Of a DNA stretch of 63,661 bases, positions 16,419-25,822 are shown in pieces. Source of the stretch: Variovorax gracilis (GTDB taxonomy: Bacteria > Pseudomonadota > Gammaproteobacteria > Burkholderiales > Burkholderiaceae_C); assembly GCF_030317115.1 (NCBI RefSeq), contig NZ_JASZYF010000032.1, positions 1 to 63,661 of the forward strand, written 5' to 3'. The notes beneath the pieces were generated by a model that was not told the origin of the DNA, ran no database searches, and saw only the letters and a program-made list of their open reading frames with translations. Position 1 is the stretch's first letter. Every line of letters begins with the position of its first letter. Both the position numbers and the translations under genes were made by a program.

Positions 16419-17909
16419 CTACTTGGTGCCGCCTTTGACCTTTTCGACGGCTTCCTTCGCCGCAACCCGGTTTTCCTGCATCAGCCGATAGCCGACGTAG
16501 TACTTGTAGATGTTGTTGACATAGGTGATCGTCTCCTGCCCGATCTTCTCGGCCACCACATACTCCACGTTCTGGAACCAGACGTTGGGGTCGAGGCTGC
16601 GCTTGGCAGCCTCCTTGCGCATCGATGAAATGCGGCCCGCACCGGCGTTGTACGAGGCGAAGGCGAACAACGCCTTGTCCAGTGGCGTCATGGGTTCCTT
16701 CTCGTAGTACTGGTCGATCATCCAGCGCATGTACTTGACGCCTGCGTGGATGTTTGCCTCGGTCTGCGTGATGTCGCCCACCTTCATGTCCTTGCCGGTG
16801 GCGGGCATCAGTTGCATGACGCCGATGGCGCCCACCTTGCTCTTTGCGTTCTGGTTGAGCTGAGACTCCTGGTAGCCCTGAGCGCCCATCAACACCCAAT
16901 CCACGTTGTATTGGTCGCCGTACTTGCGGAAATAGTCGATCAGCGCCTGAAACTTCTTGCGCTCTTCCGCGGAAGCCGAATCCTTCACGTACTTGACGTT
17001 CTTCAGGTAGCGCGTCAGGAGCTGGTTGCCCATCGCAGTGCCGACCTTGTTGCGATTGGCGAAGTCGTCCACCAGCGCCTTGAGTTGCGGGCTCTCCTTG
17101 CGAATCGCCCAGGCGATCTCGCCCCCGGTGCGGACTGCCACGTTGTCGTGCACGGTGACTTTGGGGAATATCTGCTTCCAGAAGTCCGCGATGTATTTGT
17201 CAACGACGACGATCGGGACGAGTCCGGCATTGAGCATTTCGAGAAGGTCTTCGTCTTCCAGTGTCTCCGGGGCTTCCTTGAGATTGACCGGCGCCTTCTT
17301 CTCGACAGCGAACTTCTTGTTGAGCGCAACCAGGCTTTCGTAGTAGCTCGACGACTTGCGCACGAAAACGTCCTTGCCAGCGAGATCGTCCAGGTCGGTG
17401 ATCTTCGGTGAGGCCGGCCCCGTCACTACGACCTCGCTGACGTTGCTCATGCCGGCCGAGGAGAAGTCCACCAGTTTCTGGCGTTCCGGTGTGATCGTGA
17501 GATTCGCCGCTGCGATGTCACCCTTGCCCGCGGCAAGTCCGGCGAGCAGTCGGTCGTGCCCCATCGGGATGAAGACCACCCGCACCTTCAGGTTCTTGTT
17601 CTTGAGCTTGCCTTCGGCGGCAAGCTTCTTGTTGAGCTCGTCCTCCAACAGCCGGAAGTGGTCGACAACGACGCCGCGGCTCACGCCCTTGTCGACGAAG
17701 AAGAAGGTCTTGCTGTTGACGGTCAGCACGCGGATCACACGCCGCTCGATCATTCCGTCGAGGTCGCCGGTCCACGGCTTCGCGTGGGCGAGGTCGAACG
17801 TCAGGATGTCTCCGGCCTCCTTCTTCGAGCCCGGTTCCTGGGCGAACGCGAGACCTCCGGACAGGAAGAAGACAAGCGCAAGACGCAGCAGGCCATGGGC
17901 GGTTTCCAT
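16419..17909 (-). CDS. mltF: Membrane-bound lytic murein transglycosylase F
   Basis: A 496-aa periplasmic enzyme that cleaves the beta-1,4 bond of peptidoglycan between MurNAc and GlcNAc, forming 1,6-anhydro ends. A signal peptide (LALVFFLSGGLAFA-Q) comes first. A solute-binding-protein-3-like domain follows (about residues 50-300, with GKGDIAAANLTITPER). The C-terminal SLT domain has the catalytic Glu at residue 348 in GYQESQLN, followed by GAIGVMQLMP and ASYNAGAGRI. Length and domain order match MltF. It is single and transcribed toward the TAXI pseudogene, with a 455-bp promoter-side gap shared with the divergent MFS gene. Confidence 0.93.
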   Translation of the reverse strand: METAHGLLRLALVFFLSGGLAFAQEPGSKKEAGDILTFDLAHAKPWTGDLDGMIERRVIRVLTVNSKTFFFVDKGVSRGVVVDHFRLLEDELNKKLAAEGKLKNKNLKVRVVFIPMGHDRLLAGLAAGKGDIAAANLTITPERQKLVDFSSAGMSNVSEVVVTGPASPKITDLDDLAGKDVFVRKSSSYYESLVALNKKFAVEKKAPVNLKEAPETLEDEDLLEMLNAGLVPIVVVDKYIADFWKQIFPKVTVHDNVAVRTGGEIAWAIRKESPQLKALVDDFANRNKVGTAMGNQLLTRYLKNVKYVKDSASAEERKKFQALIDYFRKYGDQYNVDWVLMGAQGYQESQLNQNAKSKVGAIGVMQLMPATGKDMKVGDITQTEANIHAGVKYMRWMIDQYYEKEPMTPLDKALFAFASYNAGAGRISSMRKEAAKRSLDPNVWFQNVEYVVAEKIGQETITYVNNIYKYYVGYRLMQENRVAAKEAVEKVKGGTK

Positions 17910-18364
17910 CTTCGTGTCCTTTCAGTCCGTGCGGTGGGTGTACTGTGCGGACAACTTGCCGTGTCTGGCTTGTATCAGGCATGTTGCGCCTGTCGGCGCA
18001 AGGGTGCAATCGGATTTGCATCGGCCGGTCAGATACCGTCGTTGGCACGACGCTCTTCATTGCCGGCGGCATGACGTCTACCTCGGATTCGAGACCGGGG
18101 TTTGATGGTTCTTCTCAGTGCGTCTGTGCGAGCCCTGCTCACCCTGGGCTGGCAGAAGCCCCCCGCATCGCGGCCTGCGGACTGAGGCGGTTGCGGTCAC
18201 GAGCGCAGCCCTGCCAGTGGTCGATCTTCGGAATACGGCACCGCGTTGTCCCGAGAGGGTAATTCGCTGTCCCCTTGCGTCAATCGACGAGGGCCCTGCG
18301 CACAGACACTTCCTGCAAGCGAAGTTCCCGTCTCGCCCACAGAACCACCCAAGAGACAAATGCC
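17910..18364. other. Divergent intergenic region
   Basis: The gap between mltF and the MFS gene must hold both promoters. A 6-bp perfect palindrome CGTCGT-TGGC-ACGACG lies at 18037-18052. No gene or clear promoter boxes can be supported. Confidence 0.5.
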
Positions 18365-19684
18365 ATGAACCCCTCCTTGCCGGCCACTGCCGCCCAACCC
18401 TTCTCCGCACCTCCCGCCCGCTTGCCGCGTGTCTATGCCTGGGTGGTCTTCGGGCTCACCTTCGGCCTGATGCTGTCCGACTACCTGTCGCGGCAAGTCA
18501 TCGGCGCCGTTATCCCGGCGCTCAAGGAGGAGTGGGGCTTGCTGGACTCGCAACTCGCGATGCTGGTGAGCGTGGTCTCGCTCGTCGTGGGCGTCCTGAC
18601 GGTGCCAATGTCGCTGGTGGCCGACCGCTGGGGCCGGGTCAAGAGCATCACGCTCATGGCCTTCGTCTGGTGCCTGGCGACCGTCGCCTGCGGCCTGGCG
18701 CAAAGCCACGGGCAACTGCTCTGGGCGCGGGCCTTCGTGGGCCTGGGCGAGGCGGCCTACGGCGCCGCAGGCGCCGCGCTGCTCGCGCATGTGTTCCCCG
18801 CCAGGCAACGTGCCGCCGTGCTCGGCGCCTTCCTGTCGGCGAGCCTGTTCGGCTCGGTGCTCGGCGTGGTCCTCGGCGGCGCAGTCGCGGCCCATTCCGG
18901 CTGGCGCATGGCCTTCTTCGTCGTCGGCGCACCGGGCCTGCTGCTGGCCCTGATCTACCCATTCGTCGTGCGCGACTACAAGACGGTCGAGTTGACGCCC
19001 GAAGCTCCACCCGGCGGCGCTGCATTCCAGCGCCTGCGCGTGGCGCAAATCGCTCGCGAAGTGTTTGCTGCACGCTCGGGCAATTTCACCTACCTCGCCA
19101 GCGGACTGCAGATGGCGATGCCCGCCATGCTCATCGCCTGGCTGCCGACCTACTTCGGCCGCTACCACGACGTGGATGTGAAGAGGGCCGGGATGATGGC
19201 CGGCGTGGCGGTGCTGGCCTCGGGCATCGGCATGATCTTCGGCGGCAGCCTGGCGGACCGGCTCAGCCGCAACCACCCGGGTCGCCGCGCGCTAGTGCCT
19301 GCTGCCTACTCGGTGGTCTCGGCGATGGTCCTGTGCGCCGCGTTCGCCCTGCCGCCCGGCTCGCTGGGCCTGGGCCTGATCTTCCTCGGCGCCTTGTTCG
19401 CCGCCGCGCATGGCGGTTGCTCCGGCGCCATCGTCTGCGACGTCACGCACCCTGGCGTGCGCGCCACGGTGACGGCGGCGATGACCCTGGCCAACAACCT
19501 GATCGGCCTCGCACCGGGTCCGCTGATCGTCGGCGTGCTGTCGGATGTCATCGGGCTGAAGCTTGCACTGACATTGACGCCGGTGCTTGCGCTGGTCGCT
19601 GCGCTCTTCTTCGTGCTCGCCTCGCGCAGCTATGAGTCCGATGCAGCGCGCAACCGGGCCAGGGGCGCTCCGCAAGCGGCCTGA
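18365..19684 (+). CDS. MFS transporter
   Basis: A 439-aa inner-membrane permease with twelve predicted helices and the loop 2-3 signature VADRWGRVKS (G-x-x-x-D-R-x-G type). The segment SDYLSRQVIGAVIPALKEEW after helix 1 is typical of small-organic-anion carriers. The ATG at 18365 is preceded by AAGAGACAA; the 30-codon upstream extension is unrelated to the family. It is the first gene of a plus-strand run (MFS, YeiH, MaoC, phaC) and may import the compound feeding it. The cargo cannot be inferred with confidence. Confidence 0.88.
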   Translation: MNPSLPATAAQPFSAPPARLPRVYAWVVFGLTFGLMLSDYLSRQVIGAVIPALKEEWGLLDSQLAMLVSVVSLVVGVLTVPMSLVADRWGRVKSITLMAFVWCLATVACGLAQSHGQLLWARAFVGLGEAAYGAAGAALLAHVFPARQRAAVLGAFLSASLFGSVLGVVLGGAVAAHSGWRMAFFVVGAPGLLLALIYPFVVRDYKTVELTPEAPPGGAAFQRLRVAQIAREVFAARSGNFTYLASGLQMAMPAMLIAWLPTYFGRYHDVDVKRAGMMAGVAVLASGIGMIFGGSLADRLSRNHPGRRALVPAAYSVVSAMVLCAAFALPPGSLGLGLIFLGALFAAAHGGCSGAIVCDVTHPGVRATVTAAMTLANNLIGLAPGPLIVGVLSDVIGLKLALTLTPVLALVAALFFVLASRSYESDAARNRARGAPQAA

Positions 19685-19732
19685 ACGCGAACGGCACACC
19701 TCCTCTCCACGCCCCTTCAAGCGATTTACCCC

Positions 19733-20761
19733 ATGAATGCATCCCTCACGCTGGCCGGATGGCGCAAGCCCGCCCGCACGAACTTCCACGGCATCCTGGT
19801 ATCGGTGGTGGTGGCGGTGGCCGCCATCTCGATGGCCGAGCACTACCGCATCTCGTCGATGCTGTTCGCCTTGCTGCTCGGCATGGCACTGAACTTCCTG
19901 TCGACCGAGGGCCGCTGCGTGCCGGGCATCAAGTTCTCCGCGAGCACGCTGCTGCGCATCGGCGTGGCGCTGCTCGGCGTGCGCATCACGTTCGGGCAGA
20001 TCACGGCGCTCGGCGCCATGCCGGTCGCGATGGCTGTGCTGTCGGTAGCGCTGACGATCGGCTTCGGCGTGGGACTGGCGCGCCTCATGGGCTATCGAAA
20101 CAGGTTCGGCGTGCTGACCGGTGGCGCCGTGGGCATCTGCGGCGCATCGGCCGCGATGGCGATCGCCGCGGTCATCCCCCTGCAAGCCGACGACAAGCTG
20201 AAGGAACGCGCCACCATCTTCACGGTCATCGGCGTGAGCACGCTCTCGACGCTGGCGATGGTGCTCTATCCGATGATCACCACCCTGCTCGGGCTGCGCA
20301 GCCAGGAGGCGGGCGTCTTCCTCGGCGGCACGATCCACGACGTGGCGCAGGTGGTGGGCGCGGGCTACGGCATGTCGAAGGAAACCGGCGACGTGGCGAC
20401 CATCGTCAAGCTGCTGCGCGTCGCGATGCTGCTGCCGGTGATCCTCGTCATCACGCTGGCCTACCGGAAGGACCATGCCGCGAGCGGCGCGACAGGCCCG
20501 AAGCCGCCACTGCTGCCCTGGTTCGTGGTGGCTTTCGCGGTGATCGTCGTCATCAACAGCATCGGCCTGATCCCGCCGGCCCTGCAGCAGGCGCTGCAGA
20601 CGCTCTCGACCTGGCTGCTGGTGATCTCGATGGCCGCGATCGGCATGAAATCGCACCTGAAGGACATTGCCACCGTAGGCCTGAAGCCGATCGTGCTGAT
20701 GGTGAGCGAGACGGTGTTCCTGGCGATCCTGGTCGCCGCATTCCTTATCCTGGCCCGCTGA
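19733..20761 (+). CDS. YeiH/UPF0324-family putative sulfate exporter
   Basis: A 342-aa polytopic membrane protein with about ten helices. TGGAVGICGASAAMAIAAVIP is the conserved centre, and GGTIHDVAQVVGAGYGMS is another family hallmark. Members (PF03601) are annotated as sulfate or sulfite/sulfonate-linked exporters, largely from context. Here it follows an MFS permease and precedes the MaoC and phaC genes, which gives no direct sulfur link, although the same window encodes an arylsulfatase 15 kb away. The start at 19733 is the only one that keeps the N-terminal cytoplasmic segment. Confidence 0.87.
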   Translation: MNASLTLAGWRKPARTNFHGILVSVVVAVAAISMAEHYRISSMLFALLLGMALNFLSTEGRCVPGIKFSASTLLRIGVALLGVRITFGQITALGAMPVAMAVLSVALTIGFGVGLARLMGYRNRFGVLTGGAVGICGASAAMAIAAVIPLQADDKLKERATIFTVIGVSTLSTLAMVLYPMITTLLGLRSQEAGVFLGGTIHDVAQVVGAGYGMSKETGDVATIVKLLRVAMLLPVILVITLAYRKDHAASGATGPKPPLLPWFVVAFAVIVVINSIGLIPPALQQALQTLSTWLLVISMAAIGMKSHLKDIATVGLKPIVLMVSETVFLAILVAAFLILAR

Positions 20762-20794
20762 GCCTCCGATCTTCCAACCAAATCTTCCGCTGCC

Positions 20795-21259
20795 ATGACA
20801 ACCCCTGATTTCACGCTTCAATCCCTCGCCGGCCTGGCCGGGCAACGCGTCGGCTCCTCGTCCTGGATCACACTCGACCAGACCCGCATCAACGAGTTCG
20901 CCGAGTGCACCAACGACGCGCAATGGATCCATGTCGACCGGGAACGCGCCAGGACCGAGAGCCCCTTCGGCGGCACCATCGCGCATGGCTTCCTGACCCT
21001 GTCGCTGCTCGCATCCACGGCCTTCGAGGTGCTGATCTCGCGCATGGCCGTCAAGCAGGTCGTGAACTACGGCTTGGACAAGGTCCGCTTCGTGGCGCCG
21101 GTGCGCGCGGGCAAGCGCGTGCGTAACCACGTCAGCATCGTTTCCCTGGAGGACAAGGGCCATGGCCGTCACCTGCTCACGACCGAGAACTCGATCGAAA
21201 TCGAGGGCGAGGCCAAGCTGGCGCTGGTGGCGCACTCCATGGTCTTGCTGATCGCCTGA
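20795..21259 (+). CDS. MaoC-family (R)-specific enoyl-CoA hydratase, PhaJ-like
   Basis: A 154-aa hot-dog-fold hydratase. The catalytic Asp-x4-His appears as NDAQWIHVDRERA, and the family segment SPFGGTIAHGFLTLSLL follows. Known NodN/PhaJ-type members hydrate trans-2-enoyl-CoA to (R)-3-hydroxyacyl-CoA, which is the monomer for PHA synthase. The next gene, 28 bp downstream, encodes a PHA synthase, which supports this role. The substrate chain length is not visible from sequence. Confidence 0.88.
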   Translation: MTTPDFTLQSLAGLAGQRVGSSSWITLDQTRINEFAECTNDAQWIHVDRERARTESPFGGTIAHGFLTLSLLASTAFEVLISRMAVKQVVNYGLDKVRFVAPVRAGKRVRNHVSIVSLEDKGHGRHLLTTENSIEIEGEAKLALVAHSMVLLIA

Positions 21260-21287
21260 CCCCGGAACAGGCACGAGGAGACCAGAC

Positions 21288-23046
21288 ATGGCCACACAGA
21301 CACCAACCTCCACCCGGGCGCCCGAACCGAAGAAGGCCTCCTTGGCGAAGCCAGCGATCCAGCCCAGGCCGTCCGCGCAGCGCGGCCGTGCGCCATCCGA
21401 CCCGATGGTCGCCATCCACGAACTCAATGACCTGGTGGCACGCGCCAGCGAGAACACGCTAGCGCCGAATCCGCTCCTGGAGCTGCGGGCCGGCGATCTC
21501 GCGCAAGCCGCGCAGACATTGCTCGAACTGGCCGCGACGTCGCCGGACGCGATGGCCGGCGCCATGGCCCGCTATGCAAAGGCCCTGGCACAGATCGTCC
21601 AGGGCCACTCCGAACTCGCTCCCGACCCCAAGGATCGCCGCTTCGCCGATCCCGCATGGCAAGGCAACTTCGTCTACAAGCGCCTGATGCAGAACTACCT
21701 GCTCGCGCGCAATGAATTCGACAGCCTCATCGCCGAGTCCACGCTGGGCGAGCGCGAGAAGGGGCAGGCGCAATTCCTCACGGCCCTCGTGACCGATGCG
21801 TTGGCGCCGAGCAACTGGCTGCTGGGCAACCCCGTCGCGGTGCGCAAGGCCGTCGACACCGGCGGCATGAGCCTCGTGGAAGGCGCCCGGAACCTCGTGA
21901 GCGACCTGCGGCACAACAACATGCTGCCCCGGCAGGTGGACAGCACGCCGTTCCAGATCGGCGAGAACATGGCCAGCTCGCCGGGCCAGGTGGTCTACCG
22001 CTGCGAGACCTTCGAGCTGATCCAGTACACGCCCACCACGCCGCAGGTGTATCGGCGCCCGCTGGTCATGGTGCCGCCCCAGGTCAACAAGTTCTACGCG
22101 GTCGACCTGGCGCCGGAAAAGAGCCTCGTGAAGTGGACCGTGGACAGCGGTGTGCAGATGTTCATGGTGAGCTGGCGCAATCCCACGGCCGCGCAACGCG
22201 ACTGGGGCCTCGAGCACTACGCCATGGCGCTGGACGAGGCGGTGGACGTTGCGCGCGAGATCACTGGCAGCCTTGACGTGAACATGTGGGGTTCTTGTTC
22301 GGGCGGCATGACGCTGGCGGCCTATCTGGGCTGGCTTGCGGGCACAGGAAACCGCAAGGTGGCCAACGTCTCCTGGGCGGTGTGCGTGCTTGACGGCGCG
22401 CCTGGCGCGATCGCGCTCGCGCCGCAAAGGCGTGGTGGAGGGCTCCGAGATGGCGGCCATGTTCGCCTGGCTGCGACCCAACGACCTGATCTGGAACTAC
22501 TGGGTCAACAACTACCTGCTCGGCAACAAGCCGCCGGCTTTCGACATCCTGGCCTGGAACGCGGACACTACGCGGCTGCCGGCCAGGTTCCACTCCGACC
22601 TGCTCGACATCATGGAGAAGAACCCCTACGTCCACGCGGGCACGATGACCATCCAGGGCGTTGTGGTCGACCTGTCGAAGGTGGACATCGGCGCCTACGT
22701 GATCGGCGGCACCACCGACCACATCACGCCGTGGAGGAGCTGCTATGCGACGGCGCGCGTGTTCGGCGACGACACCACCTTCGTGCTGGCCAACGCGGGC
22801 CACCTGCAAAGCCTGATCAACCCGCCAGGTGCGCCCAAGTCCTTCTTCTCGAGCGCGCCCAGCCGCCAGGCCGATCCCGACGACTGGGCTCGCACGGCGG
22901 TGCGCCAGGAGGGCAGCTGGTGGCCGCACTGGCGCGCGTGGATGCAGGAAAGATCGGGCGAATCGATCGCTGCGCCCGACAAGGCCGGATCGCGCGCCCA
23001 TCGCCCCTTGTGCGCTGCGCCGGGCGACTACGTGATGGTGAAATGA
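21288..23046 (+). pseudogene. phaC: Class I PHA synthase, interrupted by deletion and frameshift
   Basis: The first frame (21288 to about 22400) encodes the PhaC N-terminal domain (DRRFADPAWQGNFVYKRLMQ) and the catalytic Cys337 in the lipase-like box GSCSGG. Right after VCVLDGAPG the reading continues one frame over as ARSRSRRKGVVEGSEM, then NDLIWNYWVNNYLLGNKPPA. The catalytic Asp and His are in GGTTDHITPW and NAGHLQS. Intact relatives have roughly 25-30 residues (the lid segment before ARSRRKG) that are missing here. The change is therefore a deletion not divisible by three rather than a one-base reading error. As read, the protein lacks the Asp and His. PHA polymerisation by this copy should be lost. 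Confidence 0.85.
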
Positions 23047-23109
23047 CAACGATCGAGTGTGCTGGCCGCTCCGGCCGCTCACTTGGGCGCTGCGCCGGGC
23101 GACTATGCG
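23011..23109. repeat. Short direct repeat at the 3' end of phaC
   Basis: GCGCTGCGCCGGGCGACTA occurs at 23011-23029 and again at about 23086-23104, 75 bases apart. The second copy, read in frame, gives LGAAPGDYAR, a typical PhaC C-terminus. This suggests a small duplication or replacement at the gene end. Confidence 0.6.
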
Positions 23110-24107
23110 CGCGGCTCCGATCGGCGCCGCCGCCCGGCAACCTCCCCGAACTGCTGCTTGTACCAGCGCGAGAAGGCACTGAGCGCCGAGAAACCCAGCA
23201 ACTCGGCGACCTGGGACAGCGGGCGCGTACCGTCCTCGACGTAGTGCACTGCCATCTCTCGCCGGACCATGTTCACCACGTCGGTGAAGGTCGTGCCCTC
23301 GCGCAACAGACGCCGATGCACAGTGCGCCGGTCGACGCCGAGTTGCTGCGCCACTTGGTCGATCGAGCACTCCCCCGTGGCCAACAGCACGAGCAGGATG
23401 TGGCGCACGCTGTCGACCGTGGCCATGCGACCCGATCCAGCGGTGGCTTCGAGCATCTGCCGGGCATAGCGTGCCATCACCGGATCGGCCAACGGGTTGG
23501 GTGCATCCATGTCGCGCGTGGTGCAGACCAGCCCGTTGAAGTCCTGTCCAAAGGCGACGACATAGCCGAATATGCGGATGTGCAGGCCTGGGTCCTGCGG
23601 CGGCGGATGGGTGAAGCAAACCCGGATCGGGCTCCAGTCCGGGCCCAGGAAATACTTGAGGTTGCGGTACATGACGCCGACGAGAAGCTCGGTCGCCTGC
23701 CGCGAGGAGCCCTCCTGGCCGAGGAGCAATTCTTCGCGGATCACCGCGACGCCGTCGGCCTCCTCGAGCTTCGCGTAGACAGACTCGTTGAGCAGATGGC
23801 TGTAGCGCAGCATCGCCCGCACGATGCGTCGCACCGTGGGCTCCTCCCGCGCCACCAACGCCACCACGCCGAGGTTCGAGAGCTGTCGAGTCTCGACCAT
23901 GCGCAGCCCGAAGTTGTCCATTCTGCTGACAGTTGCCGAGGCCTCGAGCAGGCGCCGCACCGCGTCGCTCGGGATCCGCAGGTCGGGGTCGTGCAAGCAG
24001 GCCGGATTGAGGCCCACATCGGCGAGCAGGGCCAGCGGATCGAGTCCGGCCGCACGCGCAACGTCGGCGTAGTTGGTCAGGCTGGCACTGCGAACGAGAT
24101 TCGTCAT
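23103..24107 (-). CDS. AraC-family regulator (OruR/ArgR-like N-terminal domain)
   Basis: A 334-aa regulator. An Arabinose_bd-like ligand domain spans about residues 15-210 (ADVGLNPACLHDPDLRIPSD is its usual opening). A C-terminal AraC helix-turn-helix pair follows (SIDQVAQQLGVDRRTVHRRL, VAELLGFSALSAFSRWYKQQ). It is convergent with phaC and divergent from the AhpD-BKACE-FadD-PhaZ run, so it probably controls that run. Direct repeats in the 135-bp gap (24139-24170) are candidate sites. The start at 24107 was chosen because the family N-terminus begins there; the upstream frame runs into the next promoter. Confidence 0.88.
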   Translation of the reverse strand: MTNLVRSASLTNYADVARAAGLDPLALLADVGLNPACLHDPDLRIPSDAVRRLLEASATVSRMDNFGLRMVETRQLSNLGVVALVAREEPTVRRIVRAMLRYSHLLNESVYAKLEEADGVAVIREELLLGQEGSSRQATELLVGVMYRNLKYFLGPDWSPIRVCFTHPPPQDPGLHIRIFGYVVAFGQDFNGLVCTTRDMDAPNPLADPVMARYARQMLEATAGSGRMATVDSVRHILLVLLATGECSIDQVAQQLGVDRRTVHRRLLREGTTFTDVVNMVRREMAVHYVEDGTRPLSQVAELLGFSALSAFSRWYKQQFGEVAGRRRRSEPRA

Positions 24108-24138
24108 TGGTGGGTCCGTTGCGTCCCCGAAGGTTAAA

Positions 24139-24170
24139 CGAATGTCACCGCAGGTCAATTGCCGAATGTC
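24139..24170. promoter_or_regulatory. Direct repeats, candidate AraC operator
   Basis: CGAATGTC occurs at 24139-24146 and 24163-24170, in the gap between the AraC regulator and the divergent AhpD-like gene. A CGC follows each copy, after one extra C or two intervening bases. The 24-bp spacing is slightly longer than two helical turns. Confidence 0.35.
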
Positions 24171-24242
24171 CGCTCCAGGAACAATCAAGGCACTCGATAC
24201 AGCCGCCTGAATGCCGCGGCAACAACCCAGGAGACAAGACTC

Positions 24243-24644
24243 ATGCAAGCACACGACAACGCCCGCTCGACCACCCCGGTCTGCGACCGCATGCGCAACA
24301 CCGGCAACTGGAATCCCGCCTGGGATGCCTTTGCCACGCTCGACGCGCAATGGACGGAGAAATTCATGGCCATGGGCGTCGCGCCCATGGTGTCGGGCGT
24401 GCTCGACGCCAAGACCGTCGAATTCATCGCGATCGCCGTGGACGCCTCGTGCACCCACATGCACGGCCCGGGCGTGCGCCGCCACATCCGCAAGGCTCTC
24501 GAACTCGGTGCCACGAAGGAAGAGATCAACGCGGTGCTGCAGTGCGTGAGTGTGCTGGGCATCCACACGATGAGCCTGGGCGCACCGATCCTGCTCGAAG
24601 AATCCGCTGCACACGCCGAGCGCAATGGCGAGACCGTCGGCTGA
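24243..24644 (+). CDS. Carboxymuconolactone decarboxylase / AhpD-like protein
   Basis: A 133-aa all-helical protein of the CMD family. AVDASCTHMHGPGVRRHI carries a Cys-x3-His pair, the redox-type motif region of AhpD-like members, but not the Cys-x2-Cys of true AhpD. ELGATKEEINAVLQCVSVLG is the conserved following segment. GGAGACAA lies before the ATG at 24243. It is the first gene of the run toward BKACE. The family includes decarboxylases and hydroperoxide-reduction partners; which applies here is unknown. Confidence 0.82.
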   Translation: MQAHDNARSTTPVCDRMRNTGNWNPAWDAFATLDAQWTEKFMAMGVAPMVSGVLDAKTVEFIAIAVDASCTHMHGPGVRRHIRKALELGATKEEINAVLQCVSVLGIHTMSLGAPILLEESAAHAERNGETVG

Positions 24645-24715
24645 AACGCACCACTCCACCCCCCCAACCCCACCCCCCACCTGAAACCCCACCCGAACCC
24701 TTTCCGGAGACAACC

Positions 24716-25771
24716 ATGCACTTCCTCGACGATTCCCTCTTGCCTGAAAACCAGCAAAAGCTCGTGATCCAGGTCGCGCCCTACGGACCCCAATGGGCCG
24801 CCGGCGACTCCGACGACATCCCCGTCACGATGGACCAGCAGGTGCAAAAGGCAGTCGACTGCTGGAACGCCGGCGCCACCGTACTGCACGTGCACGTGCG
24901 CGAAGACGACGGCAAGGGCAGCAAGCGCCTGTCCAAGTTCAACGAGATGCTGGCACGCCTGCGCGAAGCGGTGCCGCAGATGATCCTGCAGGTCGGCGGC
25001 TCGATCTCGTTTGCCCCCGAGAGCGACGGCCAGGCCGCCAAGTGGCTGAGCGACGACACGCGCCACATGCTGGCCGAGCTCGATCCCAAGCCCGACCAGG
25101 TGACGGTGGCCGTGAACACCCAGCAGATGAACGTGATGGAGCTGATGACCGCGGCCGACGTGGCGGGCACCACGCTGGCCAACCCGGTGGTGCAGGCGGC
25201 CTACCGCGACATGATCGTGCCGTCCAACCCGTCGTGGTACGAGGAGCACATCCGACGCCTGGTGGCCAGCGGCATCCAGCCACACTTCATGCTGGGCAAC
25301 CTGACCGGCCTTGAAAGCTTGCTGCGCATGGTGCGCCGCGGCGTCTACAGCGGCCCGCTGAACATCAACTACGTGGCCATCGGCGGCGGCTCGGCGGGCC
25401 TGCATCCGGCCGACATGCTGGAGTTCGCACGCCGCACGCCCGACGGCGCGGTGCTCACGCTGGAGACGCTGAACCGTCACATCTACCCGATGAACACGAT
25501 GGCCATCGCGCTGGGCATGCACGTGCGCGTGGGCATCGAGGACACGCTGTTCGGCCCGCACGGCGAGCGCATGAGCTCCGTGCAGCAGATCGAGATGGTG
25601 GTGCGCCAGGCGCGCGAGCTGCGCCGTGAAGTGGCCACTGGCGAAGAGGCGCGCAGCATCTTCGGCATCGGCCAGTCCTGGGGCAACGCCGATGAGGCGC
25701 TGGCCCGCCTGGGCATGCCGCCCAACCGTGCCCAGGGCCAGCGCGGCGTGCCCGTGCGCCTCGCGGCCTGA
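24716..25771 (+). CDS. BKACE-family beta-keto acid cleavage enzyme (copy 2)
   Basis: A 351-aa DUF849/BKACE protein, distinct from the copy at 11045-11977. The Zn site is VLHVHVRED (His-x-His), LQVGGSISF takes the place of the usual TTGG segment, and VGIEDTLFGPHGERM is the C-terminal signature. GGAGACAACC lies before the ATG at 24716. It is 71 bp behind the AhpD-like gene and upstream of DUF1289 and acyl-CoA synthetase genes, so it belongs to an acyl-CoA catabolic set. Expected chemistry: beta-keto acid + acetyl-CoA to acetoacetate + acyl-CoA. The real substrate is not readable, but the PHA context raises the question of 3-keto acids from PHA monomers. Confidence 0.88.
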   Translation: MHFLDDSLLPENQQKLVIQVAPYGPQWAAGDSDDIPVTMDQQVQKAVDCWNAGATVLHVHVREDDGKGSKRLSKFNEMLARLREAVPQMILQVGGSISFAPESDGQAAKWLSDDTRHMLAELDPKPDQVTVAVNTQQMNVMELMTAADVAGTTLANPVVQAAYRDMIVPSNPSWYEEHIRRLVASGIQPHFMLGNLTGLESLLRMVRRGVYSGPLNINYVAIGGGSAGLHPADMLEFARRTPDGAVLTLETLNRHIYPMNTMAIALGMHVRVGIEDTLFGPHGERMSSVQQIEMVVRQARELRREVATGEEARSIFGIGQSWGNADEALARLGMPPNRAQGQRGVPVRLAA

Positions 25772-25822
25772 GCTGGGACTCCCTGCGGACCACTTCGCCA
25801 ATCTCTCTTTCGGCACACCGCG

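Noticed and set aside
19292..21565. A 757-codon minus-strand frame across the MFS, YeiH and MaoC genes
   Set aside because: It spans three well-supported genes on the other strand, is dominated by His/Arg/Asp/Gly, and matches no family.
23047..24137. Continuation of the first phaC frame as a 949-residue protein
   Set aside because: After the frameshift the sequence is antisense to the AraC regulator and has no PhaC features.
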